From Larix sibirica (taxonomy: Eukaryota; Streptophyta; Pinopsida; Pinales; Pinaceae): DNA of 23,963 bases. A program made the position numbers and the translations under genes. Positions 1 through 9,918 of this stretch are shown here, one piece after another; within the stretch, counting starts at the first letter, position 1, and the number at the start of each line of letters is the position of its first letter. Where the stretch lies: assembly GCA_004151065.3 (NCBI GenBank), contig NWUY0304739108.1, forward strand, positions 1 through 23,963. Direction: 5' to 3'. The notes under the pieces are model-generated. The model made no database searches, was not told where the DNA came from, and saw only the letters and a list, made by a program, of their open reading frames with translations.

Positions 1-884
1 CTCCCTTTGGTCAAGCAAGCCTTTCCTTTTTGAGTGTTTGTTCAATGTGATTTACTCACTACGATTGATTTGCTACAATGGGTGTGTAACGGTTGGTATG
101 GCCAACCTATGAATGCGCTATCGCTCTCAAACAAGAAGGTATAAGTGGATATTTTCTCTCCACTGATGCTTCTTTAGACTATAAAACAGGGAAGGATGCA
201 CCTAAGAACTGGGGCCTTATTGATTGACTAAATGTGTGGTCCTACAGAGGTGGGGCACAGAACCGAGAATGAAACATGCATGCCACATGCAGAGACTCAG
301 GCAGACAGCAGAGACTTACACGGACGTGACGAATACGGGCGCAGAACACTAAAACAGACGAGACACGCGGGTCCATATTATAAGACAAAAACTAAAGGAC
401 AGACTAGCGGAACACATTCGGGTGGACAGACCAAGATTCGGAGGGCATGCTAGGACACTGACACAGGAATAGACCAACGGTATACTAGTGCTCGTACATA
501 CCCCCCGAAACCCTAATTATACACTCGTTCCACTTCCCACCCGTATAATATTGTAGGGAGGCTAGCGTAGCGAAGATTATAACCATATTAGTTACTCCTC
601 GCAGAAATTGCAGATTTTTCCACGGGCGTAGCACCCGCACCACCTCTCGCCTAGTGCTTCATGCGCTTATGGAGACATATACACCCCTGACAGAGACAGA
701 TCCCCTTTCCCGTGCGGTTAACACTATATTTATACCCTTTATGTGGTTATTTGATAACCAGTCTGGTAGGAAAACAGTCCTGGTCGTACGGAGCACTCGA
801 TAGCTATTTCAACATTGTTGGACGTAGCACTGGATATAACATTGACCTTCCCTGGTAAGTCCTAGTCTCGGTGGGAGTGCCTCG
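1..884. other. non-coding stretch, nothing recognised
   Basis: No frame is open for a convincing length and no tRNA, rRNA or known organelle gene was seen. A 73-codon plus-strand frame at 232-453 has no recognisable domain and looks like chance. The stretch from about 480 to 860 mixes GC-rich and AT-rich patches without repeats that I can define. Confidence 0.5.
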
Positions 885-1035
885 CAAAGATCTGGATCCA
901 GTGGCGATTGATGGCGCTAGTGAAGCAGCACCACCAGCAGTTGAATCCATTGATCCATAAGCATAAGCATCAAGGGCATAGGCACGGGCAAGGGCATCAA
1001 AGTAAGTAACGGAAGCACCAGCAACTCAAAAGTGG
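885..1035 (-). repeat. outlying fragment of the Gly/Ala/Tyr-rich coding-like repeat family
   Basis: On the plus strand this patch shows the same triplet vocabulary as the big array at 5.5-11 kb (CCA, GCA, TAA and GTTGAA in phase). Read on the minus strand in the matching frame it is open over the whole patch and gives a small-residue protein-like sequence with segments such as ARAYALDAYAYGS and STAGGAAS. A stop lies just before it on the minus strand, near 1036. It is about 4.5 kb from the main array, so it is either a separate seeding of the family or a piece moved by recombination. Membership rests on composition, phase and short motifs only, not on a long alignment. Confidence 0.45.
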
Positions 1036-1800
1036 GCTTTACATACCATTGGAAGAGCTTTCTTTAGTTTTATTTAACTACCATTATCCCATTTCCTCAT
1101 TAATACAATGGAGAGTTCACATAGAAGCTAGATCCAAAGAGAGTTAAACCATTAACCTATAAATAAAGCCCTTGAGGTCACACTTCATATCATCCAATCA
1201 AAGATTAAGGTTATGCTGCTGGAAGTTCACTAGAGATACTTGAGCCCCTTTTTTTTTACCAAGCTTGGAGTTGGAGCACACAAGGAGGCAAAGCAACCAT
1301 CCCAAATCGAGGCTCTGGAGACCACCTAGCTATATAAAAGCCTACTCCCCAGGTGCGCCATTGTAAGTTTATTTTATTTACATTGGCATTAAGAAAATAG
1401 AATTGTTTCATTCACATATTTTTGTATGGAATTTCACTTCATTAATATAAGGCTTGGTTGATTTCCTTTCATAAGTTGTGAATAGGAACAATGCTTGCAT
1501 GTGAGTCCTTTCTTTATACTATTGACCATTATTTATTTGTTGCTTAGTTACACAACCCACTAAGTAGGGAATTTTGTACACCCTTGCTGCAAAAATCCCA
1601 ATAACATTGTTCATTTGCTACAACCACCCCGAGTTGGCCAGGGAAGGCGAGGAAGAGATAGAGAGGGGTCAAGAGGATGACCGACCTGATAAGGTGCATT
1701 GAAGGATTAAGAAAACATCCAAGGAGAAAATGCAAGAAAGGATGGTATAAGATTCCGACCTACTTAGGTGGAGTTCAAAGGATGAACAAGTAGAGGAGGA
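1036..1800. other. non-coding stretch, nothing recognised
   Basis: AT-rich sequence without a supportable gene. A 63-codon minus-strand frame (1544-1735) is hydrophobic and has no recognisable domain. It could be part of the decayed element that follows but I cannot show this. Confidence 0.4.
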
Positions 1801-2990
1801 GGCCTCAAAGAAGACTGGAGACTACAAATAAGATACCAAGTGATGAGTCTTAGGATAAACCTTAATAAATAATAAAGAAAGGAGCGGGATCACATTCAAT
1901 GAAATAAGTCTTGCCCTCATGGAAGAGAAATGTATCACGCATGAAAGTGCAAGGGACAACCATCATTGCATCCAACTAAGGGTGATCGAGGAAGATGTTG
2001 TACTCCGGATCTCCTGAAAGTCTTGAAAAAGGGGATTCCACTTTCTTGGGCAAAGGGTCATAGGAATCTCAACAGTTATAAGAGGTCTAGTTTCAGATTT
2101 GTTGAAAGCTTGAGGGGATCAATAAAAAAGTAAGTAGCTAAAAGGGTATGATAGACAGGAGATGCCATGATGTTAAGGGAAAATATAGGATCAACAATGA
2201 CTCATTTGATGGCAAAGTCACGAGAAAGTATCTCGATGAATAATAGGTTTACCATCTTGGCTTTTCCTTCCTCTATGAAAGGGATGTGAGACATACCAAA
2301 AGAGAGAGAGAAGGGTCATGAGCTCATGCAAGCTCGACAGAAAACTCAAAAAGGGAGTCAATCAGAAGGTCCTTCTAGTTGGGACATGCCCAAATAATAT
2401 CCATGTAGGACATTATGGAGACATGATAGGACAAGCTCTGAACAAGGGAAGAGGAAGAAGGAGGTGAAAGCCCGGTATAGGTTGCCAGGGAAGGATATAT
2501 AGAAAAGGAATAGGAGGAGCTCCCTGTTGATCTCGAGAGATGGTTCCAATCCAATGAGAAGGTAAAGGACCATTGACATAGATTAGGCTAAGGGTTGGCT
2601 CCTAAAGAGGTTTACAGAGAGAGATACCTACCCAGTGTACTGGTAGGATGGTATCAAGGTCAATGAGGTCAGGAAGAGAATAAGATAAAGGATGTACCCT
2701 TTTGGGGTTGGGGACAGTCACCACAACTTCAATCTAATATGGGTTAGCGCCTGACTTGCCAGAATAACTTACAATAACATGGATCCTTTTTTCCACTTTG
2801 GAAGCAGGCTATCTATAAAAAGTATCAGTGGGATCTTTTCCCTTATTATTGGGATATTTAGGAGGGAGGGTCGTGATCAGGCATAAGGAAAGAGTCAACA
2901 AGAATATACAAAATCAGTGAATGAGAAGGGTCTTTAGACACTCGATCGGACGCTAGGAGATCGAGGACCCGGAGGGACTCGGCATTAGTA
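1800..2990 (-). pseudogene. heavily decayed retrotransposon-like stretch, possible Ty3/gypsy protease region
   Basis: Pieces of the minus strand read like coding sequence, but stops and frame changes break them every few dozen codons. The most suggestive piece is about 2080-2290. A stretch resembling the run-up to a retropepsin active site contains VIVDP and, a few residues later, SLNIMASPVYHTLL. Plant gypsy proteases typically have a D-G/N-x-S-x-LN-x-M arrangement here; the catalytic D is present but the G/S residues that follow are altered. The piece lies downstream, in minus sense, of the gag pseudogene at 3990-5107, which is the order expected for gag then protease, although about 1 kb of unrelated DNA separates them. 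No reverse transcriptase or integrase motif was found. The assignment is tentative, and the outer limits are rough. Confidence 0.3.
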
Positions 2991-2999
2991 GTCGAGGGG

Positions 3000-3960
3000 G
3001 GATTTTCAAAAAATATTATCTATTCAAGCAAACTGAGTGCCCGCGCCCAAGCTGGCTGTGAATAACTCTATTTTCTGGATCACTTGGATCAGCACCGGTA
3101 CCTTCCTTTCCCTGACTGGCACTACCTCCTCGTCTGTTGACAACTTGAACTCAATCAATATCTCGTTATCGTGGCAACTTGGAAACAAAATCTCTTGCGT
3201 CTGGTGGGTGGCTTAATGTGTGTGATGGGGTGGGCTAGTTTGTGTGATCGATCTAGCGATAAAGAAAAAAGCAACAATAATTGATTTGTAAAGCCTAACG
3301 TGCCAACCGTTATAGCGACACTCTCATCTAGCAACACGTCTAGCCATGGTCCTAGCCTGGTTCATAAAGCAGCTTCCTTAGTTGTATTTTCATTCTAGCC
3401 TCTCGCCGTTATAGCAGCATCACGTTTTCTACCAGCTTCATCGGGTTATTTCGTAAAGCCCGCGAAGCCGCCATCAAGCCTAAAAGCAAATGCTTACATC
3501 CCGGCAAAATAAGAGAAACGTTATGAAAGGCCCTAGTTTATTAAAATGAAATCCATTTAATGGCTCCGATGAGTAAAATTCTAATCCCCCCCCCAAAAAG
3601 AAGAGCTTTTCTTATACAATAATGTTTAATGAGGCTGTTTTCTAGAACCGGTAGCTGATCCAAGTATCCCAGCTCGAAGTATTCAAGTTGAGTAGTCGGG
3701 TTGGAGCGCAGCAGCCACGGTGGAGTATCCAAGCCCAGCCCGAGTAGCTGAGTCGACGAGTAGCAAAGCCCAGTTGGGAGGTTGGCTGGAACAGTTTTCT
3801 AATGGAGGTTCGGGATGAGATGTAGTCATACATTACTTCCACCGAGCGGAAGTGGTTTTGCAGAGAATAAGCGAAGGGATTATCATATAACAACTTATTC
3901 TCTGGCGGCTGCTCTCAATCTTACACTATGAAATAAGAAGAGCAGCAGATTTGATGATGG
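3000..3960. other. intervening sequence, no supportable gene
   Basis: This stretch separates the possible protease relic from the gag pseudogene. Two overlapping minus-strand frames (3541-3732 and 3642-3893) have no domain that I recognise. Around 3690-3780 there are short internal similarities (variants of GAGTAG, AGCCCAG) suggesting local duplication. A C run followed by an A run occurs near 3586-3597. Confidence 0.4.
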
Positions 3961-3989
3961 GATGATTAACGGCCTGGTGGGTTTCTAGG

Positions 3990-5107
3990 CTTTGATCTCC
4001 TTTCTGTCTCACCGCTTGAGTTCTTCCCCAATACTCGCTTTCGTTTCCCTTAGCTTAGCTTCTTGCTCTGATAGGTTTACTTTCGTAAACGGTTGGGGGG
4101 GTGTAGTGGGATTGGGGGGCTCCAAGTCCTATCGAAGGCTGAGGTGGGGCCTGAGGATTAGAAGTAGATGCAATGGCACCTATGACCCCATCGACAGCAT
4201 GGGAGGCTCCCAGGGTATCAGAGCGGGAATAACCGACGCGAGGGGCATCAGGTAACACAGTGTAAAGGTAACCAGATTGAGCGTAAATCAAGTCGTACTG
4301 TTGGGCAAGCATAATAGCTTCCTCTTCGGTTCGGGGTCATTCTGACGCTACATCCTTAGCGATGATTGGAATAAGGGACTTGAGGAACCAATCAAGGAAA
4401 AGGGAGTCATCAAGCTTATTTTTACACAAGCTTATTTACCAACGCCACTCGTGGATATGGTCCGTGATATGAGTGGAAATATTCTGTCAACAGGAAAAAA
4501 GGATTTTGAGGCATTCGTCGTAGCGAACAGGGGGTTGGAAGAAGTTCAGAAAGACCGTAGCAAGAGAAACAAACGTGGCATGCGTGTTGGGGGGCTGCTC
4601 AATGTACCACTTGGCAGCGACACCGGTGAGGGTATGCTTAAAAAGTCTAAGCCTAATGGAGTCATCAGCTATGCTGTTAGAGGAACACCATAGGTGAAAC
4701 GACATAACGTGGTTACAAGGGTCTTCTCTAGCACGACCTTCGAACTTGGTAATGTCCGAGGGAAGCTTGGTGGGCATGGGTGGCCAAGCAGGATTATGCT
4801 CGATAGAATCGTTGGTCAGGCGAGTTAGATCAGGGAGATTCAAACTAGCCATGAAAGGGAGACTATGGACAACATACGTGTTGTGACCGGGTGGTAACTG
4901 GGTATGGTTTATATAACCACCTCCAAACTGATGTCCTCCACTAGGATTAGCAATAAATCTAGGATTAGGATTAGGCATATGTCCCATATTAGGGTTAGGG
5001 AAATAGCCAGTATTGGGGAATTGGCCTGAACCAATTTGGGTGGAACTCCCCATCCCACTGTGAGGAAAGGTACCCATGTGAGAGTGAGGAAAAGGACCAA
5101 AACCCAT
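3990..5107 (-). pseudogene. gag: Ty3/gypsy retrotransposon gag pseudogene
   Basis: The minus strand reads in a single frame from 5107 to about 4058, roughly 350 codons, with three internal stops: TGA at 4489-4487, TAA at 4438-4436 and TGA at 4339-4337. No frameshift is needed. The first about 90 residues are rich in Gly, Pro, Asn and Met. A Pro/Trp-rich linker (WPPMPTKLPSDITKFEG) then leads into the plant retrotransposon gag domain, with FHLWCSSNSIADDSIRLRLF, LTGVAAKWYIE, DHIHEWR and the late segment TEEEAIMLAQQYDLIYAQSG. This arrangement matches the gag of plant gypsy elements as I know the family; it forms the capsid-like particle in which the RNA is reverse transcribed. No zinc knuckle (CCHC) follows and no LTR was seen. 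Such nuclear elements are often found inserted in plant mitochondrial genomes. The stops make it non-functional. Confidence 0.85.
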
Positions 5108-5354
5108 ACTAAATAGAAGCCAATCTATGTACAGTTAATCCTTTGACCTCTTCTTACTTAGCTTGCCTAGCAAAAATGAGATTTTGTACTTCTTTAGATA
5201 CCCAACAAAGCTTTTTGAAATTCCCGCTTATCGGTTGGGGCATTAAATCTACATTTCTTACTGGCTACTTCCTTCCATCCTCGCTCATCTCATAAGAAAA
5301 AGCCTTCGGAAAAGAGGAGTAATTATCTTACTTGGCTGCCCTCGGAAAAAGAGA
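5108..5354. other. spacer between gag relic and repeat arrays
   Basis: No gene. A CTCGGAAAAAGA-type motif near 5305-5352 is present in two variant copies. The frame of the gag relic stays open for several codons above its first ATG, so the relic's true upstream limit may lie here. Confidence 0.35.
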
Positions 5355-5475
5355 AAAAGTCGGTGAATGCGGAATTCTCTTATCAGTGAATGCAAGGTTT
5401 TTCTCTTAAATGCTTATCGGGGAATGCAATGTATCTATCTTTATCCTTATCGGTGAATGCAAGGTTTTGGTCTAA
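5355..5475 (+). repeat. degenerate tandem repeat with core CGGTGAATGCAAGG
   Basis: Four variant copies of a TTATCGGTGAATGCAAGG core begin near 5361, 5384, 5418 and 5451, with spacings of about 23, 34 and 33 bases. Tails are variants of TTTTTCTCTTA. The copies differ at several positions, so the array is old or has evolved by repeated slippage. It adjoins the large coding-like repeat array but does not share its vocabulary. Confidence 0.7.
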
Positions 5476-5479
5476 AAGC

Positions 5480-5905
5480 AGAAGTTGAACCCGGATTCCC
5501 AGCATCCTCATTTGAATAAGCCTCATTTCCCAGCCTCATCATTATTCCCAACAACAAAAGGAGGACCGGAAAAAGCAGCAGTTAAACAAGCATTTCCATT
5601 AGCGGTTTCACCTGGATCATTTCAATAAGCAGTTGAACCAGCACGACCAGCAACATCCCCAAGATCATTTGAATTAGCAATTGAAGTAAAAGATTACCAG
5701 CTTCCTCAGTTCCCGGAGCACCAACTCCAGATTTAATCAATAAACAGTTCCATCAGAAGTTGAAACGGGATTACCAGCCTAAGTTCCCGGGATCATTTCC
5801 AGCAGCCTCAAGATCAGGAGCACTACAACCAGCAATTCCAAGATCATCCCCATCATTAGTTGAAATGAAATTATTTCCAGCATAAGTTGAAGGTCATAAG
5901 TATAA
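5480..5905 (-). repeat. coding-like triplet-phased repeat array, block 1
   Basis: On the plus strand this block is built from triplets such as CCA, GCA, TAA, TTC, GTT and GAA kept in phase. In the matching minus-strand frame it reads as small-residue repeats: STYAGNNFIST, AGNDPG, AGNPVSTSDGT, APGTEEAGN, and GSTAY followed by a stop and NDPGETANGNACL. A few single-base frame slips and in-frame stops show that it is not a working gene. The GST...NDPG motif (plus strand about 5603-5640) and the AGNPVST motif (5758-5778) recur in blocks 2, 4 and 5, which ties the blocks together. I do not recognise the parent protein. Confidence 0.7.
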
Positions 5906-6880
5906 GGCCCAATCACCGGGTATTGTAATGGGGCAATAGTAGAAAGACCGGAAAGACTCAGTGGGAGGCCCAGTTACCTTTCCAATCACGAGTGTGGAGT
6001 GGTCAACCCCGCAGCTGCTTACTTAAAACGGGGACAGCTTACCTCATAAAATCCGCTTACTGCCTCCCCAACACGCCTTGGTGATACTCGGCCGCAGCAA
6101 CCTTGTTGACACAAACAAAATAGGCCCGAAATTTCTCACGCAGAACCACGGCTGTCGAAGTCAAAGCCTAATTAAGTGTTTATTGGCCTACGTAGGAGAT
6201 CAAGGGTGCCAAAGCCATAAGCCTTTTTCTTTTCGTCTATCCTGACTGCCTGAAAATCGGCCTGACTAAGCTGACCAGCCCTGAGAAATGCATTACCTAA
6301 CCTAACTGGATCCGTGTTCCCAGCTGATATAAGACCAGCTGATATGAGCAGTAGCAGCCAAGATAATACCTAAGACCCGTATCAGATACAAACGCCGTAC
6401 CATGTACAATAAATACCGTAAGGGCTAAATATTACTAGGCCATTTTTTTCATTTGGCCCCTTTCAAAAATTGGGAAACTAAGAAGAGCTAATCCCTTGGA
6501 CTTACTTCATTAGGGGTTAAGCAAATTCTGTAGTATTCCCGGCTTGTGTTTGTGTCCTATCAAAAGTGTTAATAAATCCTATTCTGAGGTGTAGTTCAAT
6601 ATGTAGTGTGTAAATATATTGAAATGCTCAATTGATTCCTATCCTAGTGTCCAGTCTTCCCAGGCTCAAGGGGCGATTAACCCTAATGTAAGGCAGCAAA
6701 AGCAAGGCAATGTAAACCATTTATGGTCCTGACTATTTTTCTTGTTCCTTCCCCGCCGCCCTGCCTGTATAATCCTGGTACCGGCCCTTCCCGGAGATTC
6801 TTATTTTATATGTCAAACTTGTTGGTCTACGGGATTCAATGATCCGTGCCAAGATTTGAAGGTGTAAGGTCCAGCTTAAT
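5906..6880. other. non-repetitive spacer between array blocks 1 and 2
   Basis: About 1 kb without a supportable gene. Apart from short pieces at the edges it does not show the triplet vocabulary of the flanking blocks, and it does not resemble the spacer segments at 8190-8375 and 9919-10105. It may be an insertion that split an originally continuous array, or simply the edge between two expansions. Confidence 0.45.
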
Positions 6881-6881
6881 T

Positions 6882-8189
6882 CTAACCAGGAGCAGTTTCC
6901 AGAGCGGCATTACCTGCCTCAGTTCCAGGATCATTTCCTGGATCATTCAAATAAGAAGCAGCAGTTGAACCAGTTTTTGAATAAACAGTTGAAGGAGCAT
7001 CCCCAGCAGGATCTGCAGTAGGGGGGCCAGAATAAGCAGCAGCATCACCGGTTCCCGTAGGAGTTCCAGCATAAACATAATTTAAAGCAGCCTCATTGGC
7101 ACCAGTTGAATCTTCATTCCCATAATAAGTTCCGAGAGCAGCCGTATAAGCATTCCCGGCCTCATTTGCCATAGCATTTCCAATATATTTTGAAGGAGAA
7201 ATCCCTCATTTCTTGACCCAGCAGCCTTCTCAGAAGCACCAGTTTCACTGGCTTTTTCATTTCCAGGAGCAGCCCCATATGCACCGGTTGAACCATCAAT
7301 ATTATTATTATTCCCAACCCCCGGATCACCAGTTTCACCGGCTTCTTCCTTATTCCCGGCAGCATTTCCATAAGCTGAGGAGCAGCACTAAAACTAGTAT
7401 AATTTCCAGCCGTTCCCGGAGCAGTTCCATAAGCATAAGTTGAACCGGGATCCCCAGCTTAATTAGAACCAGCAGAGCCAGGCTCAGCAAAAGCAGCCTC
7501 AGTTCCAGGATCATTTTCATAAGCAGCAGCAGTTGAACCAGAGACACTAGGACTACCAGCATACCCGGTGGAACCAACGTCATAAGTTGAACCATCACTA
7601 AGTTGAACAAGCATTCAAATGAGCAGTTAAAGCGTCATTCCCAGCATCCCCATAAGCACGAGTCTAACCAGGAGAATATCCATAAGCAGTTGAAGTCGCA
7701 GCAGTATCACCAGCAGAAGTCCCGGCACAAGCAATCCCAGGTTCATTCCCAGCAACACAAGTTGAACCAACATAAATGTAAGAAGTCCCCGCCCGAGGAG
7801 CAGCAGAAGCATAACGACCAGCAGCCTCAGCAGCACAAGAAGTCCCAGATAACCAGTTGAGCCAACTGAATTCCTAGGAGCATTTGAACTCGCAGCATTC
7901 CCAGTCTAATTCCAATAAGCGCCAGTTTAACCAGGCTAAATTCCATGATAAGTTCCAAGAACATTTCCATCAGCAGTCCCGCCAGCAACACTACTACTCC
8001 CAGCATCCCAAGCATAACCAGGTTAAGCAGCACAACCAGAGGAGGGAGGAGGATAGGGTAAGGATATTCATAAGCAGCACAACCAGCATCTCCGGCAGCA
8101 CTATTCCCAGCAGTCCCAGCGTAATGAGAACAAGAAGAACCAGGCCAAGCATAAAAATGCGCATCCCATAAAAAGTGAAATTCGCGGCA
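6882..8189 (-). repeat. coding-like triplet-phased repeat array, block 2
   Basis: The minus-strand frame 7172-6882 is open for 96 codons and made almost only of A, G, T, S, N, D, P, E and Y. It contains AGNAYTAALGTYYGNED, TGSTAASYLNDPG and NDPGTEAGNAA. All four glycine codons are used, so the similarity to other blocks is not just copied DNA triplets. After a one-base slip near 7350, the neighbouring piece (about 7350-7605) reads GSTGYAGSPS and SGSTAAAYENDPGTEAA with one in-frame stop. Further on (7827-8130) the same style continues with more stops (YAWDAGSSSVAGGTADGN). Other frames here are open only because of composition: the leucine-rich minus frame has T in most second codon positions, and the Gln/His/Lys plus frame has A there. 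None is annotated as a gene. Confidence 0.75.
7716..7850 (+). repeat. higher-order duplicate within the array (partner 9008-9142)
   Basis: This stretch of block 2 matches 9008-9142 in block 3 at a constant offset of 1,292 bases. The best part is a run around AAGCAATCCCAGGTTCATTC followed by CCAACATAAA and GAGGAGCAGCAGAAGCATAA. The match is much closer than the general repeat similarity, so it marks a specific segmental duplication and not just shared vocabulary. Confidence 0.7.
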
Positions 8190-8375
8190 TTCCAAGCATA
8201 ACCGGTCCCAGGATAAATTCTAAAAACGTGTGGAGAGGGGTAGTTTAATATAAATTCATCTATCGTGGGCCTGTGTCGAGTAGCAAGGTTCCACCGCGTT
8301 CTATTTCGTGCATTTGAAAATAGGGAAGTCGATGCCTGATAGCCTGTAATTTCATTATCCAGTTCTATCGGTCCC
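8190..8375 (-). pseudogene. non-repetitive segment, copy A, embedded in the coding-like array
   Basis: This segment lacks the triplet repeats but is 78% identical over its core, by hand count, to 9919-10105, at a constant offset of 1,729 bases. On the minus strand it is open in the array's frame, and enters block 2 without a break at YPGTGYAWNAANF. Core features include NARNRTRW, TRHRPTID, ILNYPSPHV and YAWN. In another minus frame the sequence above it, 8490-8360, is also partly open, and in the array frame two adjacent stops lie near 8395. I do not recognise the domain. It could be a former unique domain of a repeat protein, or a spacer trapped during amplification. Confidence 0.6.
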
Positions 8376-8489
8376 GTAAATCCGTTCTATTAAACCCAGC
8401 TCCCTCCGTTCCGGAATTCCATCCCTAAAAGTAAGGCAGGAAACAAAAAGGTCTTGGGCGAATCCCCAGAGCTCAACAGGTTCTGAGCA
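8376..8489. other. segment between copy A and array block 3
   Basis: Unlike the flanks this piece shows no clear triplet repeat. On the minus strand in the array frame it reads through FLFPALLLGMEF and then meets two adjacent stops near 8395. No counterpart is visible at the equivalent place beside copy B, so it may have been lost there or inserted here. Confidence 0.35.
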
Positions 8490-9007
8490 ATAAATAAAGA
8501 GCATCCAGGAGGAGTTAGACCAAAAGTGTCATAAGCAGTTCCAGTATAAAAAGTTTAACTCGCATAATTCCCAGGATAAGTGGACCCAAGAGCATCCCCC
8601 TAAGCACTAGTTGAAGCAGGACCAGTGTTATCAGCACGACCAGCAGCTCCAGCAGCACTAGTTTAAGCAGTTCCCAGAGCACTCCCAGCATAATTTCCAT
8701 AAGCACTTGAACTGGCATAATTATTCCGAGCATTAAAACTCGTAGCACAAGCAGTTTCGGCGGCACAACCGGTTTGTAAAAAATCTCCAAGAGCATTTGG
8801 CAGAGCAGCACAAGTCGTCCCATCATGATAAGTTTCCACGGGATTCCCAGCATAAACAGTGGAACCGGGAGCATAAGAATGATTATTTCCAGGAGAAATT
8901 GAAGCAGTATTTGTGAATTCCCAAAATAACCGGAAGTATTAGTCCCAGCATAAGCATAATTCCCGGTATAATTCTAAGGAGCATTATAACCAGGAGAACC
9001 AAGCTAA

Positions 9008-9142
9008 GCAGCACCAGCACAAGCAATCCCAGGTTCATTCCCAGCAACACCAGTTGAACCAACATAAATTGAATAAGTCCCCGCGCGAGGAGCAGCAGAA
9101 GCATAAAAACAATCAGCCCAATCAGCACCAGTTGAAGTCAAA
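9008..9142 (+). repeat. higher-order duplicate within the array (partner 7716-7850)
   Basis: Partner of 7716-7850, offset 1,292 bases. The offset differs from the 1,729 bases separating copies A and B of the non-repetitive segment, so the two duplications cannot both come from one simple tandem copy without later insertions or deletions. Confidence 0.7.
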
Positions 9143-9540
9143 AATTCCTAGGATAAGTGGCCCCAACAGCATCCCCAGGAGCAGTATCCAGAGCATCCCG
9201 ATGATTCGCAGTTAAAGCAGGAGCATCCGCATAAGCACCAGTGGAACTGGCCTCCTAATGACCATAAGCAGTTTAATCAGCAGCAACCTAAAATCTGATT
9301 TCCAGCAAGCCGAGTAGCACAAGCAGTTGCACCAGCAAAATTCCCAGCATAAAAAGTATAACTGGCAGCATAAGAATGTGTATTCCCAGGATAAATTGAA
9401 CCAGCACAATAAGAAGCACCAGTATAACGGGCTTGATTCTAATTCCTGGCAGCATGACTCCCAGCAGTTCCAGCATAATTGGAAGCAGGAGCAGTTTACC
9501 CAAAAGAATAATGATTATTCCCAGGTTCATTCCCAGCATA

Positions 9541-9650
9541 AGCTGAACCGGATAATTCATTCTAAACATAAGCAGTTTCATCAGCACCAATTTAACTAGC
9601 TTCATTCCTGGCAGCACGAGTGTTATCAGCACGACCAGCAGCCCCAGCGA
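9541..9650 (+). repeat. higher-order duplicate within the array (partner 10274-10383)
   Basis: Matches 10274-10383 at a constant offset of 733 bases. The exact 19-base run GAACCGGATAATTCATTCT is at 9545-9563 and 10278-10296. The shared end GACCAGCAGCCCCAGC follows about 70 bases later in both. A related piece (GTGTTATCAGCACGACCAGC) also occurs near 8641-8660. Confidence 0.75.
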
Positions 9651-9918
9651 GGAACTTAATCATTCCCGGCAGCAGCATGAAAAGCAGCCTTTGTATAAGC
9701 ACTGGTGTAACCGGCCTCCTCTCCTCATTCCCAACAGAAAAGTATTCCCAGGCCTAGCGGCATTATAAGCAGCATCCCGAGGAGCACCAGTCCGGGCATA
9801 ATTCTGATTCCCAGCGTTATAATTCGCAGCCTTAGTCTCATCAGTTTCACCGACAAAGGCAGCACAAGTGGTCCCAGGAAAAGCAGCATAAAAACGGGCA
9901 TAATTTGCATAAGCATGG

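Larger units (their letters stand above)
8490..9918 (-). repeat. coding-like triplet-phased repeat array, block 3
   Basis: The largest block. On the minus strand the piece from 9950 to about 9725 is open and reads YTGNDYAWNHAYANYARF, then AFPGTT, NYNAGNQNYA and AAYNAARPGN. After a one-base slip near 9720 it continues AGYTSAYTKAAFHAAAGND. The piece around 8860-8520 reads APGSTVYAGNPVETYHDG, NNYASSSAYGNYAGSALGT and FYTGTAYDTFGL with three stops. Spacing between successive CCAG-type cores near 8950-9070 is 18, 27, 24, 15, 12, 18 and 21 bases, always a multiple of three although not constant. Parts are duplicated in blocks 2 and 4 (see the separate entries). Confidence 0.75.

Noticed and set aside
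4451-4693. 80-codon plus-strand frame
   Set aside because: It is antisense to the gag pseudogene and has no domain of its own.
4955-5000. Runs like TTAGGATTAGG and TTAGGGTTAGG resembling telomere repeats
   Set aside because: They are the Asn/Pro codons of the gag pseudogene's N-terminal region on the other strand.
7350-9632. Leucine/valine/methionine-rich minus-strand frames of 65-119 codons, resembling membrane proteins
   Set aside because: They arise because the repeat puts T in the second codon position of that frame, which also prevents stops. They have no family resemblance and change with the repeat phase.
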